Source of the DNA: Tritonibacter horizontis
GTDB taxonomy: Bacteria > Pseudomonadota > Alphaproteobacteria > Rhodobacterales > Rhodobacteraceae
Length of the DNA: 64,000 nucleotides
Direction of reading: 5' to 3'
NCBI RefSeq assembly: GCF_001518015.1
Contig: NZ_LPUY01000025.1
Location: 1 to 64,000 of the forward strand
Shown: piece after piece, positions 9,051 to 18,327 of the stretch
How positions within the stretch are numbered: the first letter of the stretch is position 1
Layout of the letters: the number at the start of each line of letters is the position of its first letter
Program-made: the position numbers and the translations under genes
Notes under the pieces: generated by a model
The model's input: the letters and a program-made list of their open reading frames with translations, nothing else
What the model was told of the DNA's origin: nothing
Databases searched by the model: none

Positions 9051-10357
9051 GTGCACTTATGATTGGTTGGGCCGGTGTTGCCGCCCTGTTCGCGCTGCTT
9101 TCGATCCGCACGCCGATTGGTGTGGCACTGATGATTGTCTCAATTATTGGCATCACCGTAATGACAAATCTGACGGCGGCTTTTGGTATTATCAGCGCGT
9201 TGCCCTTCAGCTTTATCGGGGATTGGTCGCTGACGGCCATTCCGATGTTTCTCTTGATGGGTTTTATCGCCGCCAGTACCGGCCTGACGGCGGGCGCTTT
9301 TGATCTGTTGCGGATGCTGTTAGCGCGGGTGCCAGGTGGGTTGGCCTCGGCCAGTGTCGGGGCATGCGGTCTTTTCGCTGCTGCCTCGGGCTCGAGCATC
9401 GCCACGACCGCTGCCATGTCGCGCATCGCTGTGCCCGAAATGCTGCGGGCAAACTATCACCCTTCATTGGCTACAGGAGTGGTGGCCGCATCCGGCACAT
9501 TGGGCTCACTCATCCCGCCGTCCATCCTTATGGTGCTCTACGGGATTTTTACTGAGCAATCTATAGGCCAGCTTTTTATTGCGGGACTGATCCCAGGTGT
9601 TCTTTCCGCGCTGGTCTATATGGGTATGATCACGATGCGCTGCACGCTGAAACCATCGCTTGCACCGCCGGTAAAAAACCCTTTCGCATGGCCGAAATTC
9701 TGGACGCTTCTGCTATCCGTCTGGCCATTCCCGGTGCTGATCTTTGGTGTATTGGGGGGCATATTCGGCGGCTTTTTCACACCGACCGAAGCAGGCAGTG
9801 TCGGGGCGTTTTTGGCCCTGTCCATCGCCGCCTTCCGCCGCAGCCTGACACGCCAAGCCCTGGGCACAGCCATCCGCCAAACAGTGATCGCCACGTCGTC
9901 GATCTTCTTTCTTTCGATCGGTGCCATCATGTTCACCCGTTTCATGGGCCTGTCGGGTGTGCCGCGTGCGTTGGCTGACGGCATGCTGGCGGTGTCGGAC
10001 AACCAGATCATCATCATCGTGATGATCGCGGTGCTGTTCGTCATCCTTGGCATGGTGATCGATTCAATCGGTTTGATGCTGCTGACCCTGCCCGTGCTGC
10101 TGCCGGTACTGGAAGCAGCGGATGTAAACCTGATCTGGTTCGGCATCATCACCATCAAACTGCTGGAGATCGGTCTGGTTACACCACCCGTGGGTCTGAA
10201 CCTTTATGTCCTGCATGGCGCGCTGGCCGGGCGGGTAAAGCTTAGGGACATCATGTCCGGCACAACATGGTTCATCGCCATGGATCTATTGACCCTAATT
10301 CTGCTGATCGCTTTTCCCGCGATCAGCCTGTTCCTGCCGTCATTCATGACCAACTGA
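9047..10357 (+). CDS. dctM: TRAP transporter large permease (DctM)
   Basis: A 436-residue polytopic protein with about twelve hydrophobic helices and the hallmarks of DctM: the glycine- and serine-rich stretch AAASGSSIATTAAMSRIAVPEM, PPSILMVLYG, GGFFTPTEAGSVGAF and the C-terminal GLVTPPVGLNLYV. It moves organic acids with a sodium gradient, taking them from the DctP binding protein. It overlaps dctQ by four bases and precedes dctP by 26 bases. Length and motifs are complete, so it is expected to be functional. Confidence 0.92.
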   Translation: MSALMIGWAGVAALFALLSIRTPIGVALMIVSIIGITVMTNLTAAFGIISALPFSFIGDWSLTAIPMFLLMGFIAASTGLTAGAFDLLRMLLARVPGGLASASVGACGLFAAASGSSIATTAAMSRIAVPEMLRANYHPSLATGVVAASGTLGSLIPPSILMVLYGIFTEQSIGQLFIAGLIPGVLSALVYMGMITMRCTLKPSLAPPVKNPFAWPKFWTLLLSVWPFPVLIFGVLGGIFGGFFTPTEAGSVGAFLALSIAAFRRSLTRQALGTAIRQTVIATSSIFFLSIGAIMFTRFMGLSGVPRALADGMLAVSDNQIIIIVMIAVLFVILGMVIDSIGLMLLTLPVLLPVLEAADVNLIWFGIITIKLLEIGLVTPPVGLNLYVLHGALAGRVKLRDIMSGTTWFIAMDLLTLILLIAFPAISLFLPSFMTN

Positions 10358-10383
10358 CAAAATTTCAACTGGAGGAGACGACC

Positions 10384-11505
10384 ATGAAAATATTTAAAAC
10401 TCTCAGCGCGACGTTGCTTGGGCTGGCCATTGCCGCGCCTGCGGCAGCCGAAGAGTATAACGCAAACCATTTCTTCGCCGAGCGGCATTCGATGGTGCGC
10501 GGCCCCTATGTGGACTTTGCCAAACGTGTGGCCGAACGCACCAATGGCGAGGTGACGTTCCGTGTGTTTTCCGCAGGCTCCTTGCTGCCGCCGGCTTCGT
10601 CCTTGCAGGGGGTGCGTGACGGTGTGGCACAGGTCAGCTATCATGCTGGCACCTACACCCCGGCCGAGTTGCCGATTGCCAACCTGATCGGCAACATGGC
10701 GTTCTACAATACCGATCCGATGGTCATGGCCTTTGCATCGACCGAATTCGGCCTGACAAATCCTGCCGCCCTCGCAGAATGGGCTGACAATGGCGTAGTG
10801 TTCGGCGGTGGCTATTCAACGTCGCAGTATTTCATGATGTGCAACACAGACGTTGAAACCCTAGCAGATGTAAAAGGCAAGCGGATGCGCATGGCCGGTG
10901 GCGCTTGGTCCCGCTTTGCCGAATTTGTCGGTGCCGTTCCGGTTTCGATCCCGTCAAGCGAGATGTACACTGGGCTTGACACAGGGTCGCTGGATTGCGC
11001 GGTTGCGGCTGCGGATGCCCTCGACAGCTTTAGTCTCAAGGACGTCGTCACCTCGATGAATACTCTCGCCATCGGCAACTACTACGCAGGGTTTGAATGG
11101 GGCTATAACGCAGGGTTTTGGCAGGGGCTGACCGCCGAACAGCGCCGCGTTCTGTTCGATGAAATGGCTTATGAGCTGGCGCAGCACCGCGTCGCGTTTG
11201 ACGCCGATGTTGCCACAGCCGTCGCTTCGGCAAAAGACGCCGGCATGACTGTTCTGGACCCTGACGCGGCCTTGCAGCAAGCGCTGGCCGATTTTGTCAT
11301 CGCCGACGAAGCTGCGCTGATTGAAAACGCAACATCGCGCGGTGTGGAAAATCCCGATCAAGTTCTGACAGCCTTCAAAGCGGTCATCGACCGCTGGGAA
11401 GCGTTGCTGAAAGATGTTGATCGCACCGACACTGAAACACTCGCCGCTTTGGCGCGCAGCGAAATCTATGATCGGCTCGATGCTGATACCTACGGCGTCA
11501 ACTAA
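10384..11505 (+). CDS. dctP: TRAP transporter substrate-binding protein (DctP)
   Basis: The ATG at 10384, behind a GGAGGAG ribosome site, gives a 373-residue precursor with a Sec signal peptide (cleavage after APAAAA/E near residue 23). The mature protein is a DctP-type periplasmic binding protein; the segment GKRMRMAGG and the central pattern leading to GSLDCAVAAADALDSF match the ligand-carboxylate-binding region. The ligand cannot be assigned, although aromatic or aliphatic carboxylates are usual. A terminator follows directly, so the hydrolase at 11569 may be expressed by read-through or on its own. Confidence 0.88.
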   Translation: MKIFKTLSATLLGLAIAAPAAAEEYNANHFFAERHSMVRGPYVDFAKRVAERTNGEVTFRVFSAGSLLPPASSLQGVRDGVAQVSYHAGTYTPAELPIANLIGNMAFYNTDPMVMAFASTEFGLTNPAALAEWADNGVVFGGGYSTSQYFMMCNTDVETLADVKGKRMRMAGGAWSRFAEFVGAVPVSIPSSEMYTGLDTGSLDCAVAAADALDSFSLKDVVTSMNTLAIGNYYAGFEWGYNAGFWQGLTAEQRRVLFDEMAYELAQHRVAFDADVATAVASAKDAGMTVLDPDAALQQALADFVIADEAALIENATSRGVENPDQVLTAFKAVIDRWEALLKDVDRTDTETLAALARSEIYDRLDADTYGVN

Positions 11506-11520
11506 TCGCCAAATTACTAA

Positions 11521-11541
11521 GGGGGCCATCGGCCCCCTTTT
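11521..11541 (+). terminator. Rho-independent terminator after dctP
   Basis: GGGGGCC-ATC-GGCCCCC stem-loop (7-base arms, 3-base loop) followed by TTTT, 15 bases after the dctP stop. This is a classic intrinsic terminator, although partial read-through into the hydrolase gene 28 bases downstream is possible. Confidence 0.85.
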
Positions 11542-11568
11542 CAATATTACGGAAGGGAGGGACAGAAC

Positions 11569-13272
11569 ATGAAAACGAACTGGCGATTATTCGCTTTGGG
11601 TCTGGTGTTGTTATTTGTCGGATCAATCGCGGCTCACTTGGTGCAAACGACAAACGGGGTCACCATTAAGGACGTCCGTTTTGTCGGTGCCAATGGCAAT
11701 CTGCAAAGCGGACTACTCTACGTGCCCGAAGGCGTCACAGCCGAAGCAAAAGCGCCGGCCATCTTGGCGGTACATGGCTATATCAACACGCGCGAGGTCC
11801 AATCCGGCTTTGCCATTGAATATTCGCGTCGCGGTTATGTAGTTCTGTCTATCGACCAAACTGGTCATGGCTACTCCGAGGGGGCCGCATTTTCGGCCGG
11901 TTTTGGAGGACCCGCAGCGCTGCAATATCTGCGCAGTCTCGATATTGTTGATGTCGATAACATCGGCATGGAAGGCCACTCAATGGGCGGCTGGACGGTG
12001 TTGGCGGCGGCAGCCACCTATCCCGATGATTACAAATCCATCGTCCTCGAAGGATCCAGCGTCGGCGCGCCCTTTGCAGCCGAAGGCACCGCAGACTGGC
12101 CACGCAACGTGTCGGTCGTGTTTTCTGCATACGACGAATTTTCAAGCCTCATGTGGGGCGTGGATAAGGCCGATGATGTAGAAAAAAGCCCAAAATTGAT
12201 GGCGTTTTTCAGTTCTGAAACGCCCGTCGAGGAAGGCAAGATCTATGGCGACCTAGCCACGGGCAACGCGCGCATCCTGTGGCAGCCACCTGTGACACAC
12301 CCCGGTGATCACCTGTCACGAGCGGCTATTGGGCATTCGGTGGATTGGTTTGCGCAAACACTGAACGGCGCACGCCCGTTGCCTGCCGACAACCAAATCT
12401 GGTTCTACAAAGAGTTTGCCACGCTAATCGGATTGTTAGGCTTCGTGGTGCTGATCTTGGGCACGTTGAACGGATTACTGTCCCTGCCCTGGCTGCGCGA
12501 CCTGAAAGCGACACCAGTAGATGCTGCGCATACGACGCGCGGTGCAAAGTGGTGGGGAATATTTCTGTTCAGCGCGCTGTTCCCGGTGGCGAATTATTAT
12601 CCGCTCTTCAACTTCGCTGAAACTTTGTTTCCGGCCTCAGCATTGCTACCGCAGACCATCACGTCACAGGCTGCGTTTTGGGCCGTCATCAACGGTGCCG
12701 TCGCAGGGCTTGTCGGGCTCGTGATCCGCACGCAGCCGGTCGTCTTCCCGATCAACATCGCCCGGTCACTGGTGCTGGCGGGGGCTGCGGTATTTGTGGG
12801 CTACCTTTCGGCTGTAATTGTCGATTTCTTCCTCAAGGTTGATTTTCGCTTCTGGTTCGTTGGTGTCAAATTGCTGACCGCTGAACGATTTGTGACTGCG
12901 CTGGTCTATCTCGTGCCCTTTACAATCTACTTCGTTCTGGCGATGCGCGCTTTGCATGGGGGTCTGTCTGTTGCGGGGCAAAGCCTGCGCGCAACCTACA
13001 CCTTGAATGCGCTGGCGCTGATGGGTGGGTTTCTAGTGTTCTTAATCTTGCAATACGCCGCGCTGTTTTCCAACGGCATACTGCTGACACCATCCGAGCC
13101 ATTGAACACCATCGTCATGTTTCAGTTTGTGCCACTGCTGCTGACCGCGGCGATTATCAGCACGTTCCTCTATCAAAGAACCGCAAGCTATCTGCCCGGT
13201 GCCTTCGTGAACGCGCTGCTGGTCACATGGTTCGTGGTTGCAGGGCAAGCCACACAATACGCTGCTGGATAA
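11569..13272 (+). CDS. Alpha/beta hydrolase fused to a C-terminal membrane domain
   Basis: A 567-residue protein with two parts. After an N-terminal membrane anchor (residues 8-24) comes an alpha/beta hydrolase domain (about 35-265) with oxyanion segment LAVHGYIN, nucleophile S138 in GHSMGG, and a late acid and histidine (PGDHLSR). From about 280 to the end are six or seven hydrophobic helices with no recognised transporter motif. The hydrolase domain would face the periplasm if the anchor is uncleaved. The gene starts 63 bases after the TRAP operon, with a GGAAGGGAGG ribosome site. It probably processes the compound that the TRAP system takes up. This domain order is unusual. Confidence 0.75.
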   Translation: MKTNWRLFALGLVLLFVGSIAAHLVQTTNGVTIKDVRFVGANGNLQSGLLYVPEGVTAEAKAPAILAVHGYINTREVQSGFAIEYSRRGYVVLSIDQTGHGYSEGAAFSAGFGGPAALQYLRSLDIVDVDNIGMEGHSMGGWTVLAAAATYPDDYKSIVLEGSSVGAPFAAEGTADWPRNVSVVFSAYDEFSSLMWGVDKADDVEKSPKLMAFFSSETPVEEGKIYGDLATGNARILWQPPVTHPGDHLSRAAIGHSVDWFAQTLNGARPLPADNQIWFYKEFATLIGLLGFVVLILGTLNGLLSLPWLRDLKATPVDAAHTTRGAKWWGIFLFSALFPVANYYPLFNFAETLFPASALLPQTITSQAAFWAVINGAVAGLVGLVIRTQPVVFPINIARSLVLAGAAVFVGYLSAVIVDFFLKVDFRFWFVGVKLLTAERFVTALVYLVPFTIYFVLAMRALHGGLSVAGQSLRATYTLNALALMGGFLVFLILQYAALFSNGILLTPSEPLNTIVMFQFVPLLLTAAIISTFLYQRTASYLPGAFVNALLVTWFVVAGQATQYAAG

Positions 13273-13280
13273 CGACCAGT

Positions 13281-13316
13281 GAGCCCGTCGCACAAGCTTT
13301 GCCGCGCGACGGGCTC
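13281..13316. terminator. Hairpin after the hydrolase-membrane gene
   Basis: Inverted repeat with 11-base arms (GAGCCCGTCGC at 13281-13291 and its complement at 13306-13316) separated by 14 bases, starting eight bases after the stop at 13272. The T-tract is poor (AATTAAAG follows), so it may act as a weak terminator or as a 3' stabilising stem. Confidence 0.6.
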
Positions 13317-13554
13317 AATTAAAGCGCCTCAAGGCCTACGCCAGTATTGTTTCTCGGGCCAGTTCCGATGGCATCCCCCACTAGGTTCCTCGCACCATTC
13401 AGTTACGCCTAAAAGAGATTGAGATTCTTCGGAAAGACGCAGATCAATTTGACAAGATTACGATTGGTAGCCACTAGAAAGTTCGTAGTCATGGTCGTAT
13501 TATTGCCAACGCAATGGTACGCAACTCTCTGCAACACCTGCAAGGAACTCGTTA

Positions 13555-13737
13555 ATGGAATACTGGAATATTACTATCAAAGCGCCAACGGCAGACACAA
13601 CCGCCCCCAGGCTATCCGAGCAATCGATCGCGGAAGTTCAAAAGGCGTTGGCAGGGCAACAACTTCTCAATAATGAGGTGTGCGTCATTCTGTACGGTCA
13701 ATCTCAGAGAAGCATTAGTGGCCTCCAACCGAGATAA
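13555..13737 (+). CDS. Small hypothetical ORF next to the Gabija pair
   Basis: The 60-residue frame starts at ATG 13555 behind AAGGA with 8-base spacing. The protein (starting MEYWNITIKAPTAD, ending SISGLQPR) is of ordinary composition, with a helical segment SEQSIAEVQKALAGQQLL and a strand CVILYG. It converges on gajB, whose stop is only five bases away. No family is recognised. The good ribosome site and protein-like composition favour a real gene, but the short length leaves chance possible. A larger frame from 13419 overlaps it and looks worse. Confidence 0.4.
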   Translation: MEYWNITIKAPTADTTAPRLSEQSIAEVQKALAGQQLLNNEVCVILYGQSQRSISGLQPR

Positions 13738-13742
13738 GCGGG

Positions 13743-15167
13743 TTACGGCAGGGTTGGACTACGCGAGAAGACCGATACGGATCTCGCCCCCCTAGTCAGC
13801 GCGACATACAGGTGCTCTTTCGACATCGCGTTACCTGGTCGATCCGCATCCAAGATTACAACGTGATCAGCCTCCAGTCCTTTCAGGAGAAGAGTTGAGC
13901 CTACAGCTTTTGGCGGAATTACCCTACCTGCGTGACGGCGTTGTTCGCGAAGACCGGCGATAGCTGCTGAAAGACTACCGCCCGGGGCCGTCATTGCGAT
14001 TTGGAGTGCCTGGACCATTATGTTGAAGGCACTTTGTCGATAGACTCGTCTGTCACGGTCGCCTGCCATCGCTTTCAGAAATTGCACGGCCTCGAGGTAT
14101 CCGCCCCCTTGAACCAGTGAGATGGCAGCAACCTCAGGGGCGTTTGGAGGTGTGCGATTACGATTTCCTAGGATCGACTGAACGCGCCCATTGAGTTTAT
14201 CGCCATACACGTTCGTCATGACCTTGATAAGGAATCCAATGCAGGCATCCAGGAGTTCTTGACCTGATTTTCCGTCCATTTGGTTTGCATCGCCTACGAC
14301 ATCACGGAGATCTACTGGCTCGACAACTCCAACTCCCTTTGCGCGGCTCGCGAAATTGTGTCGCGAGGCCGCTTGCATGGAGTCGCCAATTATCAGGATC
14401 GTCTCATGAGGGTTGGTTTTGGCTACATCGTATTGCAAAGCTATCTGGGCTGCTGCGTTGGCGTTTTGATCCGCGCCGAGAGGATGCCACGCGACGCGCG
14501 AGGGAAGAGTGCGAAGATCAATCGTGTGTCCAGCTTCCAATGCCCCGCGACTGGCAAGAAGCCATGCTCCAAGATCGTTGGCGCCAGCGTTGTTCCAGCG
14601 CCAGGGGATGTCCAACCGCCCGAGTTCAGGAAAGGTTGGGACCACTTGTGTCGTCCAGTCCGGAAGCGGGTCGCCACCAAACCCAAAGATTGCTTGCATC
14701 GGATCACCGAACACAACCGTTGGAATTGCGTTCGCGAGGCCAGAAGTGATCAGGTGTTGGCTCACCGAACAGTCTTGGTACTCATCGACCAAGACCCGCG
14801 AATACGTTGCGGCAATCTCTGAATTGATGGCCCCAGATGCACATAACCCACCAACCGCGTTTTGCACTGCGGTGTAGTTGGGCGCATTTTCCGGATCATG
14901 CAGGTATCCTGCTCGCTCCGGAAACATGGAGATAATTGTCAGTGCCCAGCCCGCAATCGTATTGAGCCTGTAGTTGGACGCTGGCACGCCATCTCGATGC
15001 AACCTCTGCCTTAGCGCGGCAACGCCAGCGGTGGTGTGGGTAAGGACCAGGACCGGCTTACCTTCTGCCTGAACAATGGTCTTTGCGATCAACTCGGTCT
15101 TGCCGCATCCTGCGGGAGCTATGACATGCCCGCGTTGCGCCTGAAGTATGTCGGGTACGCCAACCAC
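13743..15167 (-). CDS. gajB: Gabija-type UvrD-like helicase (GajB)
   Basis: A 474-residue superfamily 1 helicase, short compared with UvrD/Rep (about 700) but the usual size for GajB. Visible motifs in order: Walker A APAGCGKT (17-24), motif Ia LTHTTAG (42-48), motif II VDEYQDC (127-133), motif III FGDPMQAIFGF (153-163), a motif-V-like STLLLKGLEADHVVILDA (424-441) and motif VI YVALTRG (454-460). It starts six bases after gajA ends, so the two are co-transcribed. In known Gabija systems GajA and GajB assemble into a complex that cuts phage DNA. No frameshift or missing motif is seen. Confidence 0.82.
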   Translation of the reverse strand: MVGVPDILQAQRGHVIAPAGCGKTELIAKTIVQAEGKPVLVLTHTTAGVAALRQRLHRDGVPASNYRLNTIAGWALTIISMFPERAGYLHDPENAPNYTAVQNAVGGLCASGAINSEIAATYSRVLVDEYQDCSVSQHLITSGLANAIPTVVFGDPMQAIFGFGGDPLPDWTTQVVPTFPELGRLDIPWRWNNAGANDLGAWLLASRGALEAGHTIDLRTLPSRVAWHPLGADQNANAAAQIALQYDVAKTNPHETILIIGDSMQAASRHNFASRAKGVGVVEPVDLRDVVGDANQMDGKSGQELLDACIGFLIKVMTNVYGDKLNGRVQSILGNRNRTPPNAPEVAAISLVQGGGYLEAVQFLKAMAGDRDRRVYRQSAFNIMVQALQIAMTAPGGSLSAAIAGLREQRRHAGRVIPPKAVGSTLLLKGLEADHVVILDADRPGNAMSKEHLYVALTRGARSVSVFSRSPTLP

Positions 15168-15173
15168 CTGAGT

Positions 15174-16958
15174 TTACACACCGACAGGGGAATTCGCTGG
15201 CTGCGCTGTCGGCGATGTGCTGATCCATTGCCAAAGCGAATTCAGGGGTGCCGCGAAAATTGCATCTGTATTTTGCCAAGCCGGGGCAATGACTTCCCTC
15301 AACGCCCGTTCAGCAGGCTCAATGTCTTTGAACCATTTGCCATCGCCAGCGCATTGCCCCAACACAGGTCGCATTACATCGACAAAGTGATCTCGGCATT
15401 GCTGTAGATTGTATTGACCGTTGCTCGCGTGACGGATTTTTCCATCAATGGAGTCTTCAGATCGCCATGCGCAGGCAATTGAAAGAAGCCCTGGTATCTG
15501 CGCCGCGGGCACTGATGCGAAGATTGCAGCTTCGGTGGAATACCCATCTTGCCACCGGAACACAGAAATGCCGTAGGCTGCCAATTCCGCATATCTCGCG
15601 GCATCGTAGGCGACATCGGAGTCCATGAACAAAGCGGTTCGATAACCCATACGCGCAAAGATTTTAGCACGTTCCGTCATAGTTGAGCCGCCACCATCGG
15701 CCCAGTGGCAACCGTTTGCTAGCAAACTCCTCTGATCAAGGCTTTGCCGCCACAAATCCAACCCTCGGATTACGCCAATCTCTGTCTTCCCCTCACAAAC
15801 AATGACACTCGGTGCGAGAAAGGCGTCTGCGCACGCCCTCAGCGTCTTCTGAGCGTCTTCAGATTCCCCAAGTGGGAACACAGCATTGGAAGTCGTCTTT
15901 GTTGCAGGCTGAATGAGTTCACCGTTATTAACCACGGCGGGTGTAGTGGTGCGCGTCGCCCGCACTGCATGTAACTGAATTGACGATAGCTCACGCAATA
16001 CAACTGGCGAGTGTGTTGTCAAAAAGACTTGCTGCGAAGCATCGTTTGATTTTGCACCGAGCGAATCAAGCAAGCGTATAATCCGGTAGGGTTCCAAGCC
16101 AAACTCTGCTTCGTCAATGATCGAGATACTTGATTGACCTGCGACCTTTTGAAGTCCTGCGACGAGCAAGCGCATGGAACCGGAACCAAGATTCTTGAGC
16201 GGAACCTGATCTTCGTCGTGAAGGGCAATTGCACCCCCTGAAAACGTTACCCCTTTTACGTCCAATAGGGCATTCACCTGCTCAACGGGGATTCCCATGT
16301 TGTTGGCGATGGTTCTGGAGGTCGCAAGCACTTCATCGACGCCATCACATCCCTGCTCTGCAAAAGCCTGCCGGGCTTGTCTGGATGCAGCCGCCAAAGC
16401 GGCTGACGCCTGTGTCTTGTCGGAAGAGAGCTTCCCGAGCACGGATCGCGGGCCCAGAGCCATATGGTGTGATGCCACGGTGCCGAGCCGTGTTGGCGCA
16501 ACTAGCTGCCGATGCTTCCATTGAAGGTTCCGCTCACGGCCCTCGGCTGATGGGACTTCAGAAAACAGCAACCATTGCGGCTCCAAATCGTTCCTTACAA
16601 TCAACCGAACAGTCAACACCGTTTCCAGCGCTGCGGATGTCTCGTTGTGAATAGCCCCGGTCTGCGGGTCCCAACCTCGCAGAAAGTGGCCGTATGCCTC
16701 TAGGTTTAGCAACTCATCGGGAAGAGCTCCCAGTGTCACATCGATCACAATTGGCTCACCAACCAGGCATCTGTGGAAGTCAGCATCGGTAAAGACAATG
16801 CTCTGTCTAGTCCCCAAGGTGAGTTCTATTGCATCGAGAATGGTCGATTTTCCGCCGTCTCCCGGCCCAATCAAGCAATTGATGCCTGGGTTCGGCCACC
16901 ACTTTAGTGCCTTGATGCCTCGAAAATTGGAGATCGAAATTTCTCGGATGACAGTCAT
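15174..16958 (-). CDS. gajA: Gabija-type OLD-family ATPase/TOPRIM nuclease (GajA)
   Basis: A 594-residue protein of OLD architecture, close in length to characterised GajA. The ATPase domain has Walker A GPGDGGKST (31-39), a signature-like LGSGSMRL (257-264), Walker B SISIIDEAE (277-285) and TTHSP (314-318). The TOPRIM nuclease domain has the invariant glutamate in CEGKTE (388-393) and DSD at 446-448. GajA is a nucleotide-inhibited DNA nicking enzyme that protects against phage when partnered with GajB. Gene order gajA-gajB and tight spacing match the known system. Base composition is visibly less GC-rich than the adjacent mob and virB genes, consistent with separate acquisition. Confidence 0.85.
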   Translation of the reverse strand: MTVIREISISNFRGIKALKWWPNPGINCLIGPGDGGKSTILDAIELTLGTRQSIVFTDADFHRCLVGEPIVIDVTLGALPDELLNLEAYGHFLRGWDPQTGAIHNETSAALETVLTVRLIVRNDLEPQWLLFSEVPSAEGRERNLQWKHRQLVAPTRLGTVASHHMALGPRSVLGKLSSDKTQASAALAAASRQARQAFAEQGCDGVDEVLATSRTIANNMGIPVEQVNALLDVKGVTFSGGAIALHDEDQVPLKNLGSGSMRLLVAGLQKVAGQSSISIIDEAEFGLEPYRIIRLLDSLGAKSNDASQQVFLTTHSPVVLRELSSIQLHAVRATRTTTPAVVNNGELIQPATKTTSNAVFPLGESEDAQKTLRACADAFLAPSVIVCEGKTEIGVIRGLDLWRQSLDQRSLLANGCHWADGGGSTMTERAKIFARMGYRTALFMDSDVAYDAARYAELAAYGISVFRWQDGYSTEAAIFASVPAAQIPGLLSIACAWRSEDSIDGKIRHASNGQYNLQQCRDHFVDVMRPVLGQCAGDGKWFKDIEPAERALREVIAPAWQNTDAIFAAPLNSLWQWISTSPTAQPANSPVGV

Positions 16959-17268
16959 AATTCACCTCTAACATACTGGGACAGTAGCATGTTTACCTCT
17001 TGCCCTAAAGTTGTGTTTGGATGCCCTTTTGCAAGCGATTCAGTCCATAGGAATGAAGCGGTTGTTGGATAGTCGGGGTCGAAGGGCCGCTTCGTACCGC
17101 CGAGCAGAAGTTTGGCAGTTTTTTGGGAATGCAGCCGCAGCGAAAGTCCGGAATGACGAGCCGCAGTGCAGCGGCGAGAGATTTCTCCCGAGGTCCGGTA
17201 ATGGGATGTACCGGCTGCTTCACCCAGCAGGTTAGGCTTTGCCTACTTCTGCACACAGGAGAAGTAGC
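16959..17268. other. Non-coding region between gajA and the IS110 transposase
   Basis: About 310 bases without a credible gene. The part next to gajA (16959-17000) is where its promoter should lie. The remainder, upstream of the transposase, contains short inverted segments (for example around 17190-17220) and may hold the element's left end and, if the element belongs to the IS110 group, its guide (bridge) RNA. The boundaries cannot be set by eye. Confidence 0.4.
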
Positions 17269-18327
17269 ATGGCGAAGGACTCAATTGATGAGCTGATGTC
17301 GATTGGCATCGATATTGGCAAAGACACATTCCACATCGTGGCATTCGACCCCGACGGGCAATTGGTGATGCGCAAGCAGATCAAACGATTGGCGCTTGTT
17401 GCGACGTTTGAGAAGCTGCCCCGTTGCGTGGTCGGCATGGAGGCGTGCCTCAGCGCTCATTTTGTCAGCCGAACGCTCCGCAAGATGGGCTTCGAACCGC
17501 GGATCATTCCCGCGATCTACGTGAAGCCGTTCACCAAAGGACAGAAGAATGACTACAACGACGCGGAGGCGATAGCTGAAGCAGCATTGCGACCCAATCT
17601 GCCGGTTGTCCCCGAGAAGAGCCAAGAACAGCTCGACTTGCAGGCGCTACATCGCGTTCGGTCACGGCTCGTGTCGCGACGCACGGCGACGATCAACCAG
17701 ATCCGCGCATTCCTGATCGAACAGGGCATTACGGTTCGCAAAGGTTTGCGGGCTCTGAAGAACTCATTCGAGACGATCCTGGAAGAGCGAAAGGATGAGA
17801 TATCGCCGCGCATGCGGACCATCCTGATTGGGCTTTACGGTGATTGGCTCTGGCTTGATGATCGGATCGAAACCGTCTCCAAAGAGATTGAGTTGATCAG
17901 TCGAACCGAAGAGAACTGCGTAAATGTCATGACTATTCCCGGCATTGGCCCGATGATTTCGACGGCGATGGTTGCTGCCATTGGCACGGGGGAGGCGTTT
18001 GGCCGAGGCCGCGACTTCGCCGCTTGGGTTGGGCTTGTGCCTCGACAGTTCAGCACAGGCGGGCGAACGGTCCTTGGGCGCATCACCAAACGGGGCAGTC
18101 GATACTTGCGGATGCTCTTCGTTCAGGCCGCAAAAGTCATTCTGATGCGCACAAATAGATGGCCAGACTTCAGCTTTGGGGATTGGCTCGCCAAAGCGGC
18201 GGAACGGATGAATCGCAACAAACTGGCCGTCGCTCTGGCCAACAAGCTGGCGCGCATGGCTTGGAGTATCTTGCGGAATAAGACGGCGTTCGACGCCAAC
18301 AGAGACGAGATTGCCATCGGCGTCTAA
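17269..18327 (+). mobile_element. IS110-family transposase
   Basis: A 352-residue transposase from ATG 17269 behind AGGAG. The N-terminal RuvC-like DEDD domain begins SIGIDIGKDTFHIVAFD (first catalytic Asp), with further acidic positions in VVGMEA and in the DYNDAEAIAEA segment. The C-terminal Transposase_20 domain contains IPGIGPMISTAMVAAIG and the serine recombinase-like segment TKRGSRYLRMLFVQAA. IS110 elements recombine through a structured non-coding RNA encoded beside the transposase. The gene is full length and appears intact. It sits between the Gabija locus and the 3' end of virB6. Confidence 0.9.

Noticed and set aside
13743-16958. Reading the pair as ordinary RecF/UvrD-type repair genes
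   Set aside because: The ATPase has an OLD-type TOPRIM domain, the helicase is far shorter than UvrD, and the order matches Gabija.
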